A stretch of 64,000 nt of DNA, taken from Krasilnikovia cinnamomea. GTDB taxonomy: Bacteria; Actinomycetota; Actinomycetes; Mycobacteriales; Micromonosporaceae. Made by a program: the position numbers and the translations under genes. This document shows, in pieces, positions 16,696 to 24,894 of this stretch. The stretch spans positions 6,634,001 to 6,698,000 of the forward strand of contig NZ_SHKY01000001.1 in assembly GCF_004217545.1 (NCBI RefSeq). The letters are read 5' to 3'. The stretch's first letter is position 1. The number at the start of each line of letters is the position of its first letter. The notes beneath the pieces were generated by a model. That model was given only the letters and a program-made list of their open reading frames with translations. It did not search any database and was not told the origin of the DNA.

Positions 16696-18109
16696 CCACC
16701 TCGGCGTGGGCGGTCCCGTGCAGTGCCCAGCGCCGCTGCTCGCGCCAGCCGTCGGGGCCGCGCCGTTCCAGCCGGACCACGGCGTCGGCGACCTCGCAGT
16801 TGTGGCACACCGCCGGGGCGCCGTCCGGGTCGGTGTACGGCACGGCGAGGGTGCGTTCCGGCGGCATGGTCACCTCGACGGTGAGGCGCCGGTCGCCGTC
16901 GCGGCCGGTGACCGTCCACCGGGGACGGCCGAGCCGGGCGCGGAAGCGCAGCGCGGCCAGCAGCGGATCGCCGGACGGGAACTCCTCGCCGTCGACGCGC
17001 AGCCGTACGAACGGCAGCGGCGCCAGCCGGTTCAGACCCGGGCGGGTGGAGACCGCGGCCACCACCTCGCACACGTCGCCGTCGCCCAGGTCGGCGTGCA
17101 GCCAGGCCCACCGGCGGGCGTTGCCGTGGCCGTAGATGCGGGCGGTGTTGCCGGGCGCGTCGGTGAGCGCCAGTTCCCGGTCACCGACCCGGATCGTGCC
17201 GGTGAACCGCGCGGCCGGGACCGCCACGACCTGCGCGGCGGGCAGCAGCTCGCGGTGCCAGGCCCAGCGGGGGAACGTGAACAGCGGCGCCGCGCCGCCG
17301 GAGACCTTGAGCCGCCAGCGCAGGTCACCGGCCGTGCCGGTCAGCTCGTCCGAGGTGGCGCTGACCGCGCCCGCGGCGTATCCGTCGGCCGGGTGTTCGG
17401 CGGGCCACGGGTCGGGACCGAAGCGGGCCCAGGTCGGCGCGGCGGCGGGTGGGAAGACGGCGGCCCAGCCGTGTGCCCGGGCGGGGGAGCCGTCGGTCGG
17501 GGCGACGAGCTCGTGGTGCAGCCACACGCCGGTGCCGGTGGCCGGGTCGGTGAGGGTCGTGTACCAGACCTCCAGCCGTCCGGGCTGCCCGCGCCACCGC
17601 GACCGCAGCAGCCCGCCGGTCTCGACGGAGCGACCGTCGCGGGATGTCGGCGCGGCCGGCCACGGCTGCCGGGTCCGGCGCATCCGCATGCTCAGCAGGA
17701 ACGGCAGCAGCTCGCTGCGCAGGTGGAACACGAGCCGGGCCTCGCCCACCACGGCTCCGGTGGCGTCCACCAGCCGGGCGGGCAGCCGGGTCATGCTGGC
17801 CAGCGGCCGGCGTACGGTCACCGCCTTCGCGCCGTCGAGCCACAGCCGCCGCCCGTCGTGGGCGGTGAAGCCCAGCCGGTACCCGATCCGGTTACCCCGG
17901 ATCGGCGCGATGTCCATGGTGCCCGCGGCCGCCGGGTCGTCGGCGAAGCCCGGCACCTCGACCCGGCCGGTGGCCGCGGCGCGCAGATCGGTGAGCGGGT
18001 GCAGCGCGCCGGGCACGGTGACGCGCAGCGTCATGCGGATCGGTCGTTCACCGCTTTCACCGGTCAGCCGTACCTTGCCGGTCATCGTCTCGCGCATCGT
18101 GGTGATCAC
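16682..18109 (-). CDS. Cholesterol-oxidase-associated / lipocalin-like domain protein
   Basis: A 475-residue cytosolic protein. Residues 1-130 (MRETMTGKVRLTGESGE..., LWLDGAKAVTV) resemble the non-flavin beta domain attached to large GMC cholesterol-oxidase-like proteins. The middle (VWYTTLTDPATGTGVW, AHGWAAVFP) resembles the lipocalin-like AttH/CrtC fold. No catalytic residues are obvious. It probably binds a hydrophobic substrate and hands it to the GMC enzyme encoded immediately downstream. GTG at 18109 is chosen for GGGAGG 5 bp upstream, although it overlaps the GntR gene by 53 bp; ATGs at 18097 and 18082 are alternatives. Confidence 0.6.
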   Translation of the reverse strand: MITTMRETMTGKVRLTGESGERPIRMTLRVTVPGALHPLTDLRAAATGRVEVPGFADDPAAAGTMDIAPIRGNRIGYRLGFTAHDGRRLWLDGAKAVTVRRPLASMTRLPARLVDATGAVVGEARLVFHLRSELLPFLLSMRMRRTRQPWPAAPTSRDGRSVETGGLLRSRWRGQPGRLEVWYTTLTDPATGTGVWLHHELVAPTDGSPARAHGWAAVFPPAAAPTWARFGPDPWPAEHPADGYAAGAVSATSDELTGTAGDLRWRLKVSGGAAPLFTFPRWAWHRELLPAAQVVAVPAARFTGTIRVGDRELALTDAPGNTARIYGHGNARRWAWLHADLGDGDVCEVVAAVSTRPGLNRLAPLPFVRLRVDGEEFPSGDPLLAALRFRARLGRPRWTVTGRDGDRRLTVEVTMPPERTLAVPYTDPDGAPAVCHNCEVADAVVRLERRGPDGWREQRRWALHGTAHAEVGERD

Positions 18110-18812
18110 TGTCGCCTCCCAGCATGAGTCGTTCGGTGCACAGGTAGTAGGCGTCCGCGTAGGCGGAGGCGGCCGTGGGGTTGCCGGCCAGGACCGCCTC
18201 GACCAGCGGGGTGATCCGCCGCGCGGCCGCCGCCGGGTCGGCGAACGGAGCGGCGAACAGGTGCCGCACGTCGTCGTAGGCGCGCAGCAGGGAGTTGACG
18301 AGCAGCTCGTACACCCGGTTGCCGGAGGCCGCGGCCAGCGCGCGGTGCACTTCGGCCTCGGCGAGCTGCGCGGGGTCGCCGCCGGGGGCGGCGGCGATCT
18401 CGTCGCGCAGCGCGAGCAGCCGCGCCCGGTCGGCGTCGCCGGCCTGTTCGGCCGCCCGGGCCGCGATGAGCGAGCCGATCTCCCGCCGGGCGGCGAAGAT
18501 CTCCACCAGCCAGCTCGGTCCGTCCAGGGTGACCAGGAACGGCAGCAGGTCGGGACCGGCGGTGCGGCGGTAGTCGCGCACCCGGGTGCCGACCCCGTGC
18601 CGGGTCTCCAGCAGGCCGGCCTCGACGAGGCGGACGAGCGCGTGTTTGAGCGAGGTACGGGTGACGCCGTAGCCGGCGGCCAGTTCCCGCTCCGGGGGCA
18701 GCAGGGTGCCGGGGGCGTAGCGCTCGGCGAGGACGTCGGCGCGTAGCCGGGCCACGAGCGTGTCGACGACGGTGTCCCGGGCGATGGGTGAGTGGATCAG
18801 TGGATCAGCCAC
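18057..18812 (-). CDS. GntR-family (FadR-like) transcriptional regulator
   Basis: A 251-residue regulator. The N-terminal winged helix is LLPPERELAAGYGVTRTSLKHAL; the C-terminal FCD-type helical ligand domain contains AAEQAGDADRARLLAL, EAEVHRALAAASGN and ITPLVEAVLAGNP. It heads an operon with the lipocalin-like protein and the GMC oxidase, overlapping the former by 53 bp. It therefore probably represses them until their substrate or product binds. It also faces the choline-dehydrogenase-like gene at 19042. A short dyad ACATATGT (18829-18836) lies 17 bp before the GTG start. Confidence 0.85.
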   Translation of the reverse strand: MADPLIHSPIARDTVVDTLVARLRADVLAERYAPGTLLPPERELAAGYGVTRTSLKHALVRLVEAGLLETRHGVGTRVRDYRRTAGPDLLPFLVTLDGPSWLVEIFAARREIGSLIAARAAEQAGDADRARLLALRDEIAAAPGGDPAQLAEAEVHRALAAASGNRVYELLVNSLLRAYDDVRHLFAAPFADPAAAARRITPLVEAVLAGNPTAASAYADAYYLCTERLMLGGDSDHHDARDDDRQGTADR

Positions 18813-19041
18813 TCGGCCACTCTGTCAAACATATGTATCCCCGTCAATGGGCAGGGAATGTCACCCGTTCGGGGAGATCGCCGCTGAACGACGTGCGGTG
18901 CCCGGCGCGAACGACCGCAGATTCTTCGCCGGCACGCGATCCCCGGCGTGGACTTTGATGAACGTCATTGCGCTCTGGTAAAACCTTGGCCACGGCATTG
19001 ACCACTGTGGTGGTTCCACTCGATCCTATGGCGACGGTCCG
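18813..19041. promoter_or_regulatory. Divergent control region between GntR and betA-like genes
   Basis: This 229-bp region is relatively AT-rich near the GntR start. It holds the dyad ACATATGT (18829-18836) and, close to the betA-like gene, ACCACTGTGGTGGT-type direct and inverted half-sites. A perfect 12-bp palindrome GTGCAATTGCAC (19042-19053) covers the proposed GTG start of the right-hand gene. No gene is seen inside. Confidence 0.45.
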
Positions 19042-20751
19042 GTGCAATTGCACGGGCGCCGCAGGGGGTCGAGCGGCAGGAGCGGACAGCTGAGCGCGTC
19101 GGCAACATCCGAGTACGACGTGGTGGTCGTCGGTGGCGGCACGGCCGGTGCGGTCGTCGCCGCGCGACTGTCGGCGGATCCGGCGGTGCGGGTCTGCCTC
19201 GTCGAGGGTGGTCCCTCCGATGTGGGCGACGACCGGGTCCTGCGGCTGCGCAACTGGCTCAACCTGCTGGAAACCGAACTCGACTACGACTATCCGATCG
19301 TGCCGCAGCCCCGCGGGAATTCCCACATCCGGCATTCCCGGGCCCGCGTGCTCGGCGGCTGCTCGTCGCACAACACCATGATCAGCTTCCTGCCGCCGCC
19401 CGCCGACTTCGCGGACTGGGTCGCCGCGGGCGCCGCCGGCTGGTCGTACGACGAGATGCTGCCGTACTGGCGGCGGCTGGCGGTCCAGATCCAGCCCGTG
19501 GCCGCCGCGGACCGCAACCCGCTCACCGCCGACTTCGTGGCCGCCTGCCACTCCGCGCTGGGCGTGCCGGTCCACGAGGACTTCAACGCGGCGCCGTTCG
19601 CGGACGGCACCGGCTTCTTCCCGGTCGCCTACCACCCGGACACCGGCATCCGCTCCTCGTCGTCCGTGGCCTACCTGCACCCGTACCTGAATCGTCCGAA
19701 CCTGACCGTGCTGACGCAGACCTGGGCCTACCGCCTGGACACCGCCGGTGCGTCCGTCACCGGGGTGCGGGTCCGCGACCGGCACGGCCAGCCGCGCACC
19801 CTGACCGCGACCTCCGAGTACGTGCTGTGCGCCGGGGCGATCGACACCCCGCGCCTGCTGCTGCTCTCCGGCATCGGCCCCGCCGACGACCTGCGCGCCC
19901 TCGGCATCGACGTGGCCCTCGACCTGCCCGGCGTCGGCGCGCACCTGCTCGACCACCCCGAGTCGCTGATCCTGTGGGAGGCGACCCGGCCCATCCCGCC
20001 GCAGTCCGCGATGGACTCCGACGCGGGCCTGTTCGTGCGCCGCGATCCGGCCGCCGACCGCCCCGACCTGATGTTCCACCTCTATCAACTGCCGTTCACC
20101 ACCAACACCGCACGGCTGGGCTACGACATCCCGGCGCACGGCTTCGGCATGACCCCCAACGTCCCCCGCCCGCGCAGCACCGGCCGGCTCTGGCTGACCA
20201 GCGCGGACCCGACGGTGAAACCGGCACTGGACTTCGGCTACTTCACCGATCCCGACGGCCACGACGAGCGGACGATCGTGGACGGGCTGCGCATCGCCCG
20301 CGAGGTCGCCGCCACCGAACCGTTCCGATCCTGGATCGCCCGCGAGATCGCCCCGGGACCGGAGCTGACCACCGACGAGGAGCTGTCCGCGTACGGGCGG
20401 GCGGCGCACCACACCGTCTACCACCCGGCGGGCACGTGCCGCCTGGGCGCCGCCGCCGACGACCACGCGGTCGTCGACCCCGAACTGCGCATCCGCGGCC
20501 TTACCAACGCCCGGGTCGCGGACGCCTCCGTGTTCCCCACGATGACCTCGGTCAATCCCGTCGTCGCTGTCCTGATGATCGGCGAGCGTGCCGCTGACCT
20601 GATCGCCGCGTCGCTGACCACCGCACCGCTTCCCGCTGAGGATGAACATGACGGTCACCAGCACCTCCCGCCCGCCCAAGATCGTCGTCGAGAATCTGTG
20701 GAAGGTGTTCGGTCCCCAGTCGGACAGGGTCGTCGGCTCCCCGTTGGCTGA
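19042..20751 (+). CDS. betA: Choline-dehydrogenase-like GMC oxidoreductase
   Basis: A GMC flavoenzyme of up to 569 residues: FAD motif VVVGGGTAGAVVAARL, ARVLGGCSSHN, GAIDTPRLLLLSGIGP, HTVYHPAGTCRLG (active His) and VNPVVAVLMIGERAADL. Its position directly before a betaine-type ABC importer argues for oxidation of choline toward glycine betaine, though GMC substrates cannot be fixed by sequence alone. The start is uncertain: GTG 19042 lies in a palindrome, and AGGAG precedes a possible CTG at 19090. The frame runs 104 bp into the ATPase gene, ending in non-family sequence, so the natural C-terminus is probably near 20640. Confidence 0.8.
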   Translation: MQLHGRRRGSSGRSGQLSASATSEYDVVVVGGGTAGAVVAARLSADPAVRVCLVEGGPSDVGDDRVLRLRNWLNLLETELDYDYPIVPQPRGNSHIRHSRARVLGGCSSHNTMISFLPPPADFADWVAAGAAGWSYDEMLPYWRRLAVQIQPVAAADRNPLTADFVAACHSALGVPVHEDFNAAPFADGTGFFPVAYHPDTGIRSSSSVAYLHPYLNRPNLTVLTQTWAYRLDTAGASVTGVRVRDRHGQPRTLTATSEYVLCAGAIDTPRLLLLSGIGPADDLRALGIDVALDLPGVGAHLLDHPESLILWEATRPIPPQSAMDSDAGLFVRRDPAADRPDLMFHLYQLPFTTNTARLGYDIPAHGFGMTPNVPRPRSTGRLWLTSADPTVKPALDFGYFTDPDGHDERTIVDGLRIAREVAATEPFRSWIAREIAPGPELTTDEELSAYGRAAHHTVYHPAGTCRLGAAADDHAVVDPELRIRGLTNARVADASVFPTMTSVNPVVAVLMIGERAADLIAASLTTAPLPAEDEHDGHQHLPPAQDRRRESVEGVRSPVGQGRRLPVG

Positions 20752-21703
20752 CCTGTCCCGGGCGGAGCTGCGCGCCCGGACCGGCTGCACGGCCGCCGTC
20801 CGCGACGTCAGCTTCGAGGTACGCCCCGGCGAGGTGTTCGTCGTCATGGGGCTGTCCGGCAGCGGAAAGTCCACTCTGGTGCGCTGCCTGACCCGGCTGA
20901 TCGAGCCGACCAGCGGCGAGGTCCACGTCGACGGTGAATCGGTACTGTCGATGACCCCGCGCCGGCTGCGCGACCTGCGCCGGCACCGCGTCGCCATGGT
21001 CTTCCAGCACTTCGGGCTCCTGCCGCACCGGCGGGTGGTCGACAACATCGCCTACGGCCTGGAGATCCAGGGCGTGCGCCGGGCCGAACGCCACCGGCGC
21101 GCCGGCGACGTGCTCGCCCTGGTCGGTCTCGACGGTCACGAGCACCACTACCCCGACCAGCTCTCCGGTGGCATGCAGCAGCGGGTCGGCCTGGCCCGCG
21201 CCCTGGCCACCGACCCGGCGGTGCTGCTGTTCGACGAGCCGTTCAGCGCCCTCGACCCGCTCATCCGCCGCGACATGCAGGCCGAGGTGCGCCGCCTGCA
21301 CGCCGAGGTCGGCAAGACCCTGGTCTTCATCACCCACGACCTCGCCGAGGCCCTGTCGCTGGGCGACCGGATCGCGGTCATGCGCGACGGCGCGCTGGTG
21401 CAGGTCGGCACCCCGCAGGAACTGGTCGGCGCACCCGCCGACGCCTACGTCGCCGACTTCGTCCGCGACGTGCCGCGCGCGGACGTGCTCACCCTGCGGT
21501 GGATCGTGCGCCCGTCGCGCGACGGCGAGGCCGTCGGCGACCAGCCGCTGCCGGCCGACACGGTGATCCGCGACGCGGTGCCCCGGGTGCTGCGGGCCGA
21601 CCTGCCGCTGCCGGTCGCCGACGGCGACCGGCTGCTCGGCGTGATCGACGCGGAGCAGCTCCTGCCGGCACTCACCGGCCACCGGGCGCCGGTGCCGGCA
21701 TGA
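20648..21703 (+). CDS. proV: Glycine betaine/proline ABC importer ATPase (ProV/OpuAA-like)
   Basis: A 351-residue ATPase with Walker A GLSGSGKST, signature LSGGMQQRVGLARAL, Walker B AVLLFDEPFSALDP and H-loop FITHDL. The insert after the first strand (VVGSPLADLSRAELRARTG) is typical of the OpuA/ProV subfamily. The C-terminal 70 residues look like one CBS-like repeat (LPVADGDRLLGVID), where ProV normally has a CBS pair that senses ionic strength. ATG 20648 has GAGGA 5 bp upstream; an ATG at 20642 is in frame. It is part of the importer with the fused permease and binding protein. Confidence 0.9.
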   Translation: MTVTSTSRPPKIVVENLWKVFGPQSDRVVGSPLADLSRAELRARTGCTAAVRDVSFEVRPGEVFVVMGLSGSGKSTLVRCLTRLIEPTSGEVHVDGESVLSMTPRRLRDLRRHRVAMVFQHFGLLPHRRVVDNIAYGLEIQGVRRAERHRRAGDVLALVGLDGHEHHYPDQLSGGMQQRVGLARALATDPAVLLFDEPFSALDPLIRRDMQAEVRRLHAEVGKTLVFITHDLAEALSLGDRIAVMRDGALVQVGTPQELVGAPADAYVADFVRDVPRADVLTLRWIVRPSRDGEAVGDQPLPADTVIRDAVPRVLRADLPLPVADGDRLLGVIDAEQLLPALTGHRAPVPA

Positions 21704-21740
21704 CCGTTGAGCCCGCGCCGGACCGGCGGAGGGAGAAGCC

Positions 21741-23720
21741 GTGACCACCGCCATGCCGCGCGTGGCCGTGGTCACCGACGCGGCGCGTCCGACGGTTGCC
21801 CGCCGGCCGCGCCAGCTGCCGCCGTTGCCCCGCCGCCGCATCATGGTGCCGCTGCTGATCCTGGCCACGGTCGCGGTCTATCTGACGGTGCGCACCTCCG
21901 CTCCGGCCGACACGGACGACGCGTGGGCGTTCCGGTTCTTCGCCGACCTGCGCGCCTGGGTCGACGCGCACCGAGACACCAGCCCGGTCTTCCTGTACGG
22001 GGTGAACTACCTGCGCCTGGCCGTCGCGGTGCTCGACACCACCGTGCACGCCGCGTTGACCGCACTCGGGTGGGCCGGCCTGGTCACCGCCGCCGGAGCG
22101 CTGGCCGCCGTCCTGGCCGGCTGGCGTACGGCGGTGCTGGCCGTCGCCGGCCTGGTCGGCTGCGGCCTGCTGGGACTGTGGCCGGAGACGGTCGACACGC
22201 TGGCGCTGACGCTGTCCGCCGTCCTGCTGGCCGTACTGATCGGGGTGCCGCTCGGGATGCTCTGCGCCCGCGTCCCCGCGGTCGGCGCCACCCTGCGGCC
22301 GGTGCTCGACGCCATGCAGATCATGCCGACCTTCGCCTACCTGGCGCCGATGACCCTGCTCTTCTCGATCGGTGAGCCCGCCGCCGTCATCGCCACGCTC
22401 ATCTACGCCGTGCCGGTCACCATCCGGATCACCGCCCTCGGCATCGGTGAGGTGTCCGCGACGACCGTGGAGGCGGCCACCGCCCTGGGCTCGACCCGCT
22501 GGCAGTTGCTCGGCAAGGTGCGGCTGCCGCTGGCCCGCCCGAGCATCGTGCTGGCGGTCAACCAGACCATCATGATGGCGCTGTCCATGGTGGTCGTCAC
22601 CGCCCTGATCGACGCGCCCGGCCTGGGGCAGAGCATCGTCGAGGCCCTGGAACGCGTCGACGTCGGCCGGGCCTTCGACGCCGGGCTCGCCATTGTCGTG
22701 CTGGCCGTGGTGCTCGACCGGATCACCACGCGTGCGGCGCACCGGGCGATGCCGGCCCGGCCCCGCGCGGCCCGGCGGGCGGCCGTCGCGCTGGCGGCGC
22801 TGGGCGCCGTGGGCGCGGTGACCATGGGGGTCCGGCTGACCGGGGCGGGTGCCGCGTTCCCGCCGGGCTGGCGGCTGTCGTTCGCCGGCGGTGTCAACGC
22901 GCTGACCGGATGGGTAGAGCTGCATTCGTACGACGCCACCGAGGCGCTGAAGAACGCCGTCAGCGCGGGCCTGCTCGATCCCCTGCAGAACCTGCTGGTC
23001 ACCACGCCGTGGTGGCTGTTCGTCCTGGTGGTGCTGGTTTTCGGCACCCTGGCCAGCGGGCTGCGGGCCGCCGCACCGGCCGCGCTGGCCGCCGCCGGGG
23101 TGGCGGCGCTGGGGCTGTGGCAGCACGCGATGCAGACGCTGGCCACGGTGCTGGTGGCGACCGCCGCGACGATGGTCTGCGGCGTGCTGCTCGGGGTGCG
23201 CTGCGCCCGGCACGACCGGTTCGCCCGGGCCGTGCGGCCGCTGCTGGACGCCGCGCAGACCATGCCGTCGTTCGTCTACCTGCTCCCCGCCGTGGCGCTC
23301 TTCGGCGCCAGCCGCTTCACCGCCGTCGTGGCCGCCGTCATCTACGCCGTCCCGCCCGTGGTCCGCCTCGTCGAACGCGGCATCCGCGACGTCGCGCCCA
23401 CCGCCGTCGAGGCCGCCGTCGCCGCCGGCTCCACCCCACGGCAGCTGCTGTGGAAGGTGCAGCTCCCGATGGCCCGCCGCGGCCTGCTGCTGGCCGCCAA
23501 CCAGGGCACCGTCATGGTCCTCGCGATGGTCGTCGTCGGCGGTCTGGTCGGCGCCGGCGCGCTGGGCTACGACGTCGTCGCCGGCTTCGCCCAGCGCGAG
23601 GACTTCGGCAAGGGCCTCGCCGCCGGTCTCGCCATCGTGCTGCTCGGTGTACTGCTCGACCGGCTCACCCAAGGCGCCGGCCGGCGCATCGACGCCGGCC
23701 CGCCCCGGCCGGCCACCTGA
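21741..23720 (+). CDS. proW: Glycine betaine ABC importer permease, two fused permease domains
   Basis: A 659-residue membrane protein made of two ProW-like permeases in tandem. The first EAA loop is VEAATALGSTRWQLLGK (about residue 250); the second is VEAAVAAGSTPRQLLWK (about residue 565). Each is preceded by a matching MQIMPTFAYL / AQTMPSFVYL helix. One polypeptide thus supplies both membrane halves that other species build as a homodimer. GTG 21741 follows GGAGGGAG. It lies 37 bp after the ATPase gene and 71 bp before the binding-protein gene. It imports compatible solutes such as betaine, by family. Confidence 0.9.
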   Translation: MTTAMPRVAVVTDAARPTVARRPRQLPPLPRRRIMVPLLILATVAVYLTVRTSAPADTDDAWAFRFFADLRAWVDAHRDTSPVFLYGVNYLRLAVAVLDTTVHAALTALGWAGLVTAAGALAAVLAGWRTAVLAVAGLVGCGLLGLWPETVDTLALTLSAVLLAVLIGVPLGMLCARVPAVGATLRPVLDAMQIMPTFAYLAPMTLLFSIGEPAAVIATLIYAVPVTIRITALGIGEVSATTVEAATALGSTRWQLLGKVRLPLARPSIVLAVNQTIMMALSMVVVTALIDAPGLGQSIVEALERVDVGRAFDAGLAIVVLAVVLDRITTRAAHRAMPARPRAARRAAVALAALGAVGAVTMGVRLTGAGAAFPPGWRLSFAGGVNALTGWVELHSYDATEALKNAVSAGLLDPLQNLLVTTPWWLFVLVVLVFGTLASGLRAAAPAALAAAGVAALGLWQHAMQTLATVLVATAATMVCGVLLGVRCARHDRFARAVRPLLDAAQTMPSFVYLLPAVALFGASRFTAVVAAVIYAVPPVVRLVERGIRDVAPTAVEAAVAAGSTPRQLLWKVQLPMARRGLLLAANQGTVMVLAMVVVGGLVGAGALGYDVVAGFAQREDFGKGLAAGLAIVLLGVLLDRLTQGAGRRIDAGPPRPAT

Positions 23721-23791
23721 TGTCCGCATCTGTCCCCCTCCCCGCACCGGCCGCCCGTCGGCGGCCCGCACCGTCCGGAAGGACCCCCTCG

Positions 23792-24763
23792 ATGAAGTAC
23801 GCAGTGACGTTCCGGCTCGCCACGGTGGGCGCGGCGCTGAGCCTGGCCCTGGCCGGGTGCGGCGGCGTCAAGTCCGACGCCGGTACCGCGACCCCGGCCG
23901 TCTCCGGCGCGAAAGGCACCGTCAAGCTCGCCGTGAATCCATGGGTCGGTTACGAGGCCAACGCCGCCGTGGTCGGATACCTGCTGGAGAAGAAACTCGG
24001 CTACACCGTGGAGAAGAAGAACCTCAAGGAGGAGATCTCCTGGCAGGGCTTCGAGACCGGCGAGGTGGACGCCATTCTGGAGAACTGGGGCCACGACGAC
24101 CTCAAGAAGACCTACATCGAGGAGAAGAAGGTCGCCGTCGAGGTCGGACCGACCGGTAACAAGGGCGTGATCGGCTGGTACGTCCCGCAATGGATGGCCG
24201 ACAAGTACCCGGACATCACGGATTGGAAGAACCTCAACAAGTACGCGGACCTCTTCAAGACCTCCGAATCCAAGGGCAAGGGGCAGCTGCTCGACGGCGA
24301 CCCGTCGTTCGTCACCAACGACAAGGCCCTGGTCAGCAATCTGAAGCTCAACTACGAGGTCGTCTTCTCGGGCAGCGAGGCGGCCCTGATCAAGGCCGCC
24401 CAGCAGGCCACGGCGCAGCAGAAGCCGCTGCTGTTCTACTTCTACGAGCCGCAGTGGCTGTTCTCCCGGGAGAAGTACGCACGGGTCAAGCTGCCCGCCT
24501 ACACCACCGGATGTGACGCCGATCCGAAGAAGGTCGCCTGCGACTACCCGGACTACGCCCTCGACAAGATCGCCAGCAAGAAATTCGCCGACACCGGGGG
24601 TGCCGCGTACCAGTTGATCAAGAACTTCCAGTGGACGAACGACGATCAGAACCTGGTCTCGGATTACATCACCAACCAGGGCATGAGTGCCGACGCGGCC
24701 GCGGAGAAGTGGGTCAACGAGCACGAGTCGACCTGGAAGTCCTGGATCCCGGCCGCCGGTTGA
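23792..24763 (+). CDS. proX: Glycine betaine-type substrate-binding lipoprotein
   Basis: A 323-residue OpuAC/ProX-type binding protein. The lipobox LALAGC puts the lipidated Cys at about residue 24, so it is anchored outside the membrane. Trp/Tyr-rich elements expected of a quaternary-amine cage include NPWVGYEAN, NWGHDDLKKTYI, GWYVPQWM and YEPQWLF. It completes the importer started at 20648. A paralogue of identical length and roughly 60 percent identity by eye is encoded 4 kb downstream at 29006, outside this operon. Confidence 0.9.
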   Translation: MKYAVTFRLATVGAALSLALAGCGGVKSDAGTATPAVSGAKGTVKLAVNPWVGYEANAAVVGYLLEKKLGYTVEKKNLKEEISWQGFETGEVDAILENWGHDDLKKTYIEEKKVAVEVGPTGNKGVIGWYVPQWMADKYPDITDWKNLNKYADLFKTSESKGKGQLLDGDPSFVTNDKALVSNLKLNYEVVFSGSEAALIKAAQQATAQQKPLLFYFYEPQWLFSREKYARVKLPAYTTGCDADPKKVACDYPDYALDKIASKKFADTGGAAYQLIKNFQWTNDDQNLVSDYITNQGMSADAAAEKWVNEHESTWKSWIPAAG

Positions 24764-24894
24764 GCGTCGCGGAAGACAATTCCCGTGTTCATATCGCAGT
24801 ACATTGTGGACTTTCTGTTTGGCTCGTCGCTATGGTCTGACAGCGGCGCACCGCGCGAACCTCAACCAGGTCAAAGGAGAGGGACGGTCCGGTC

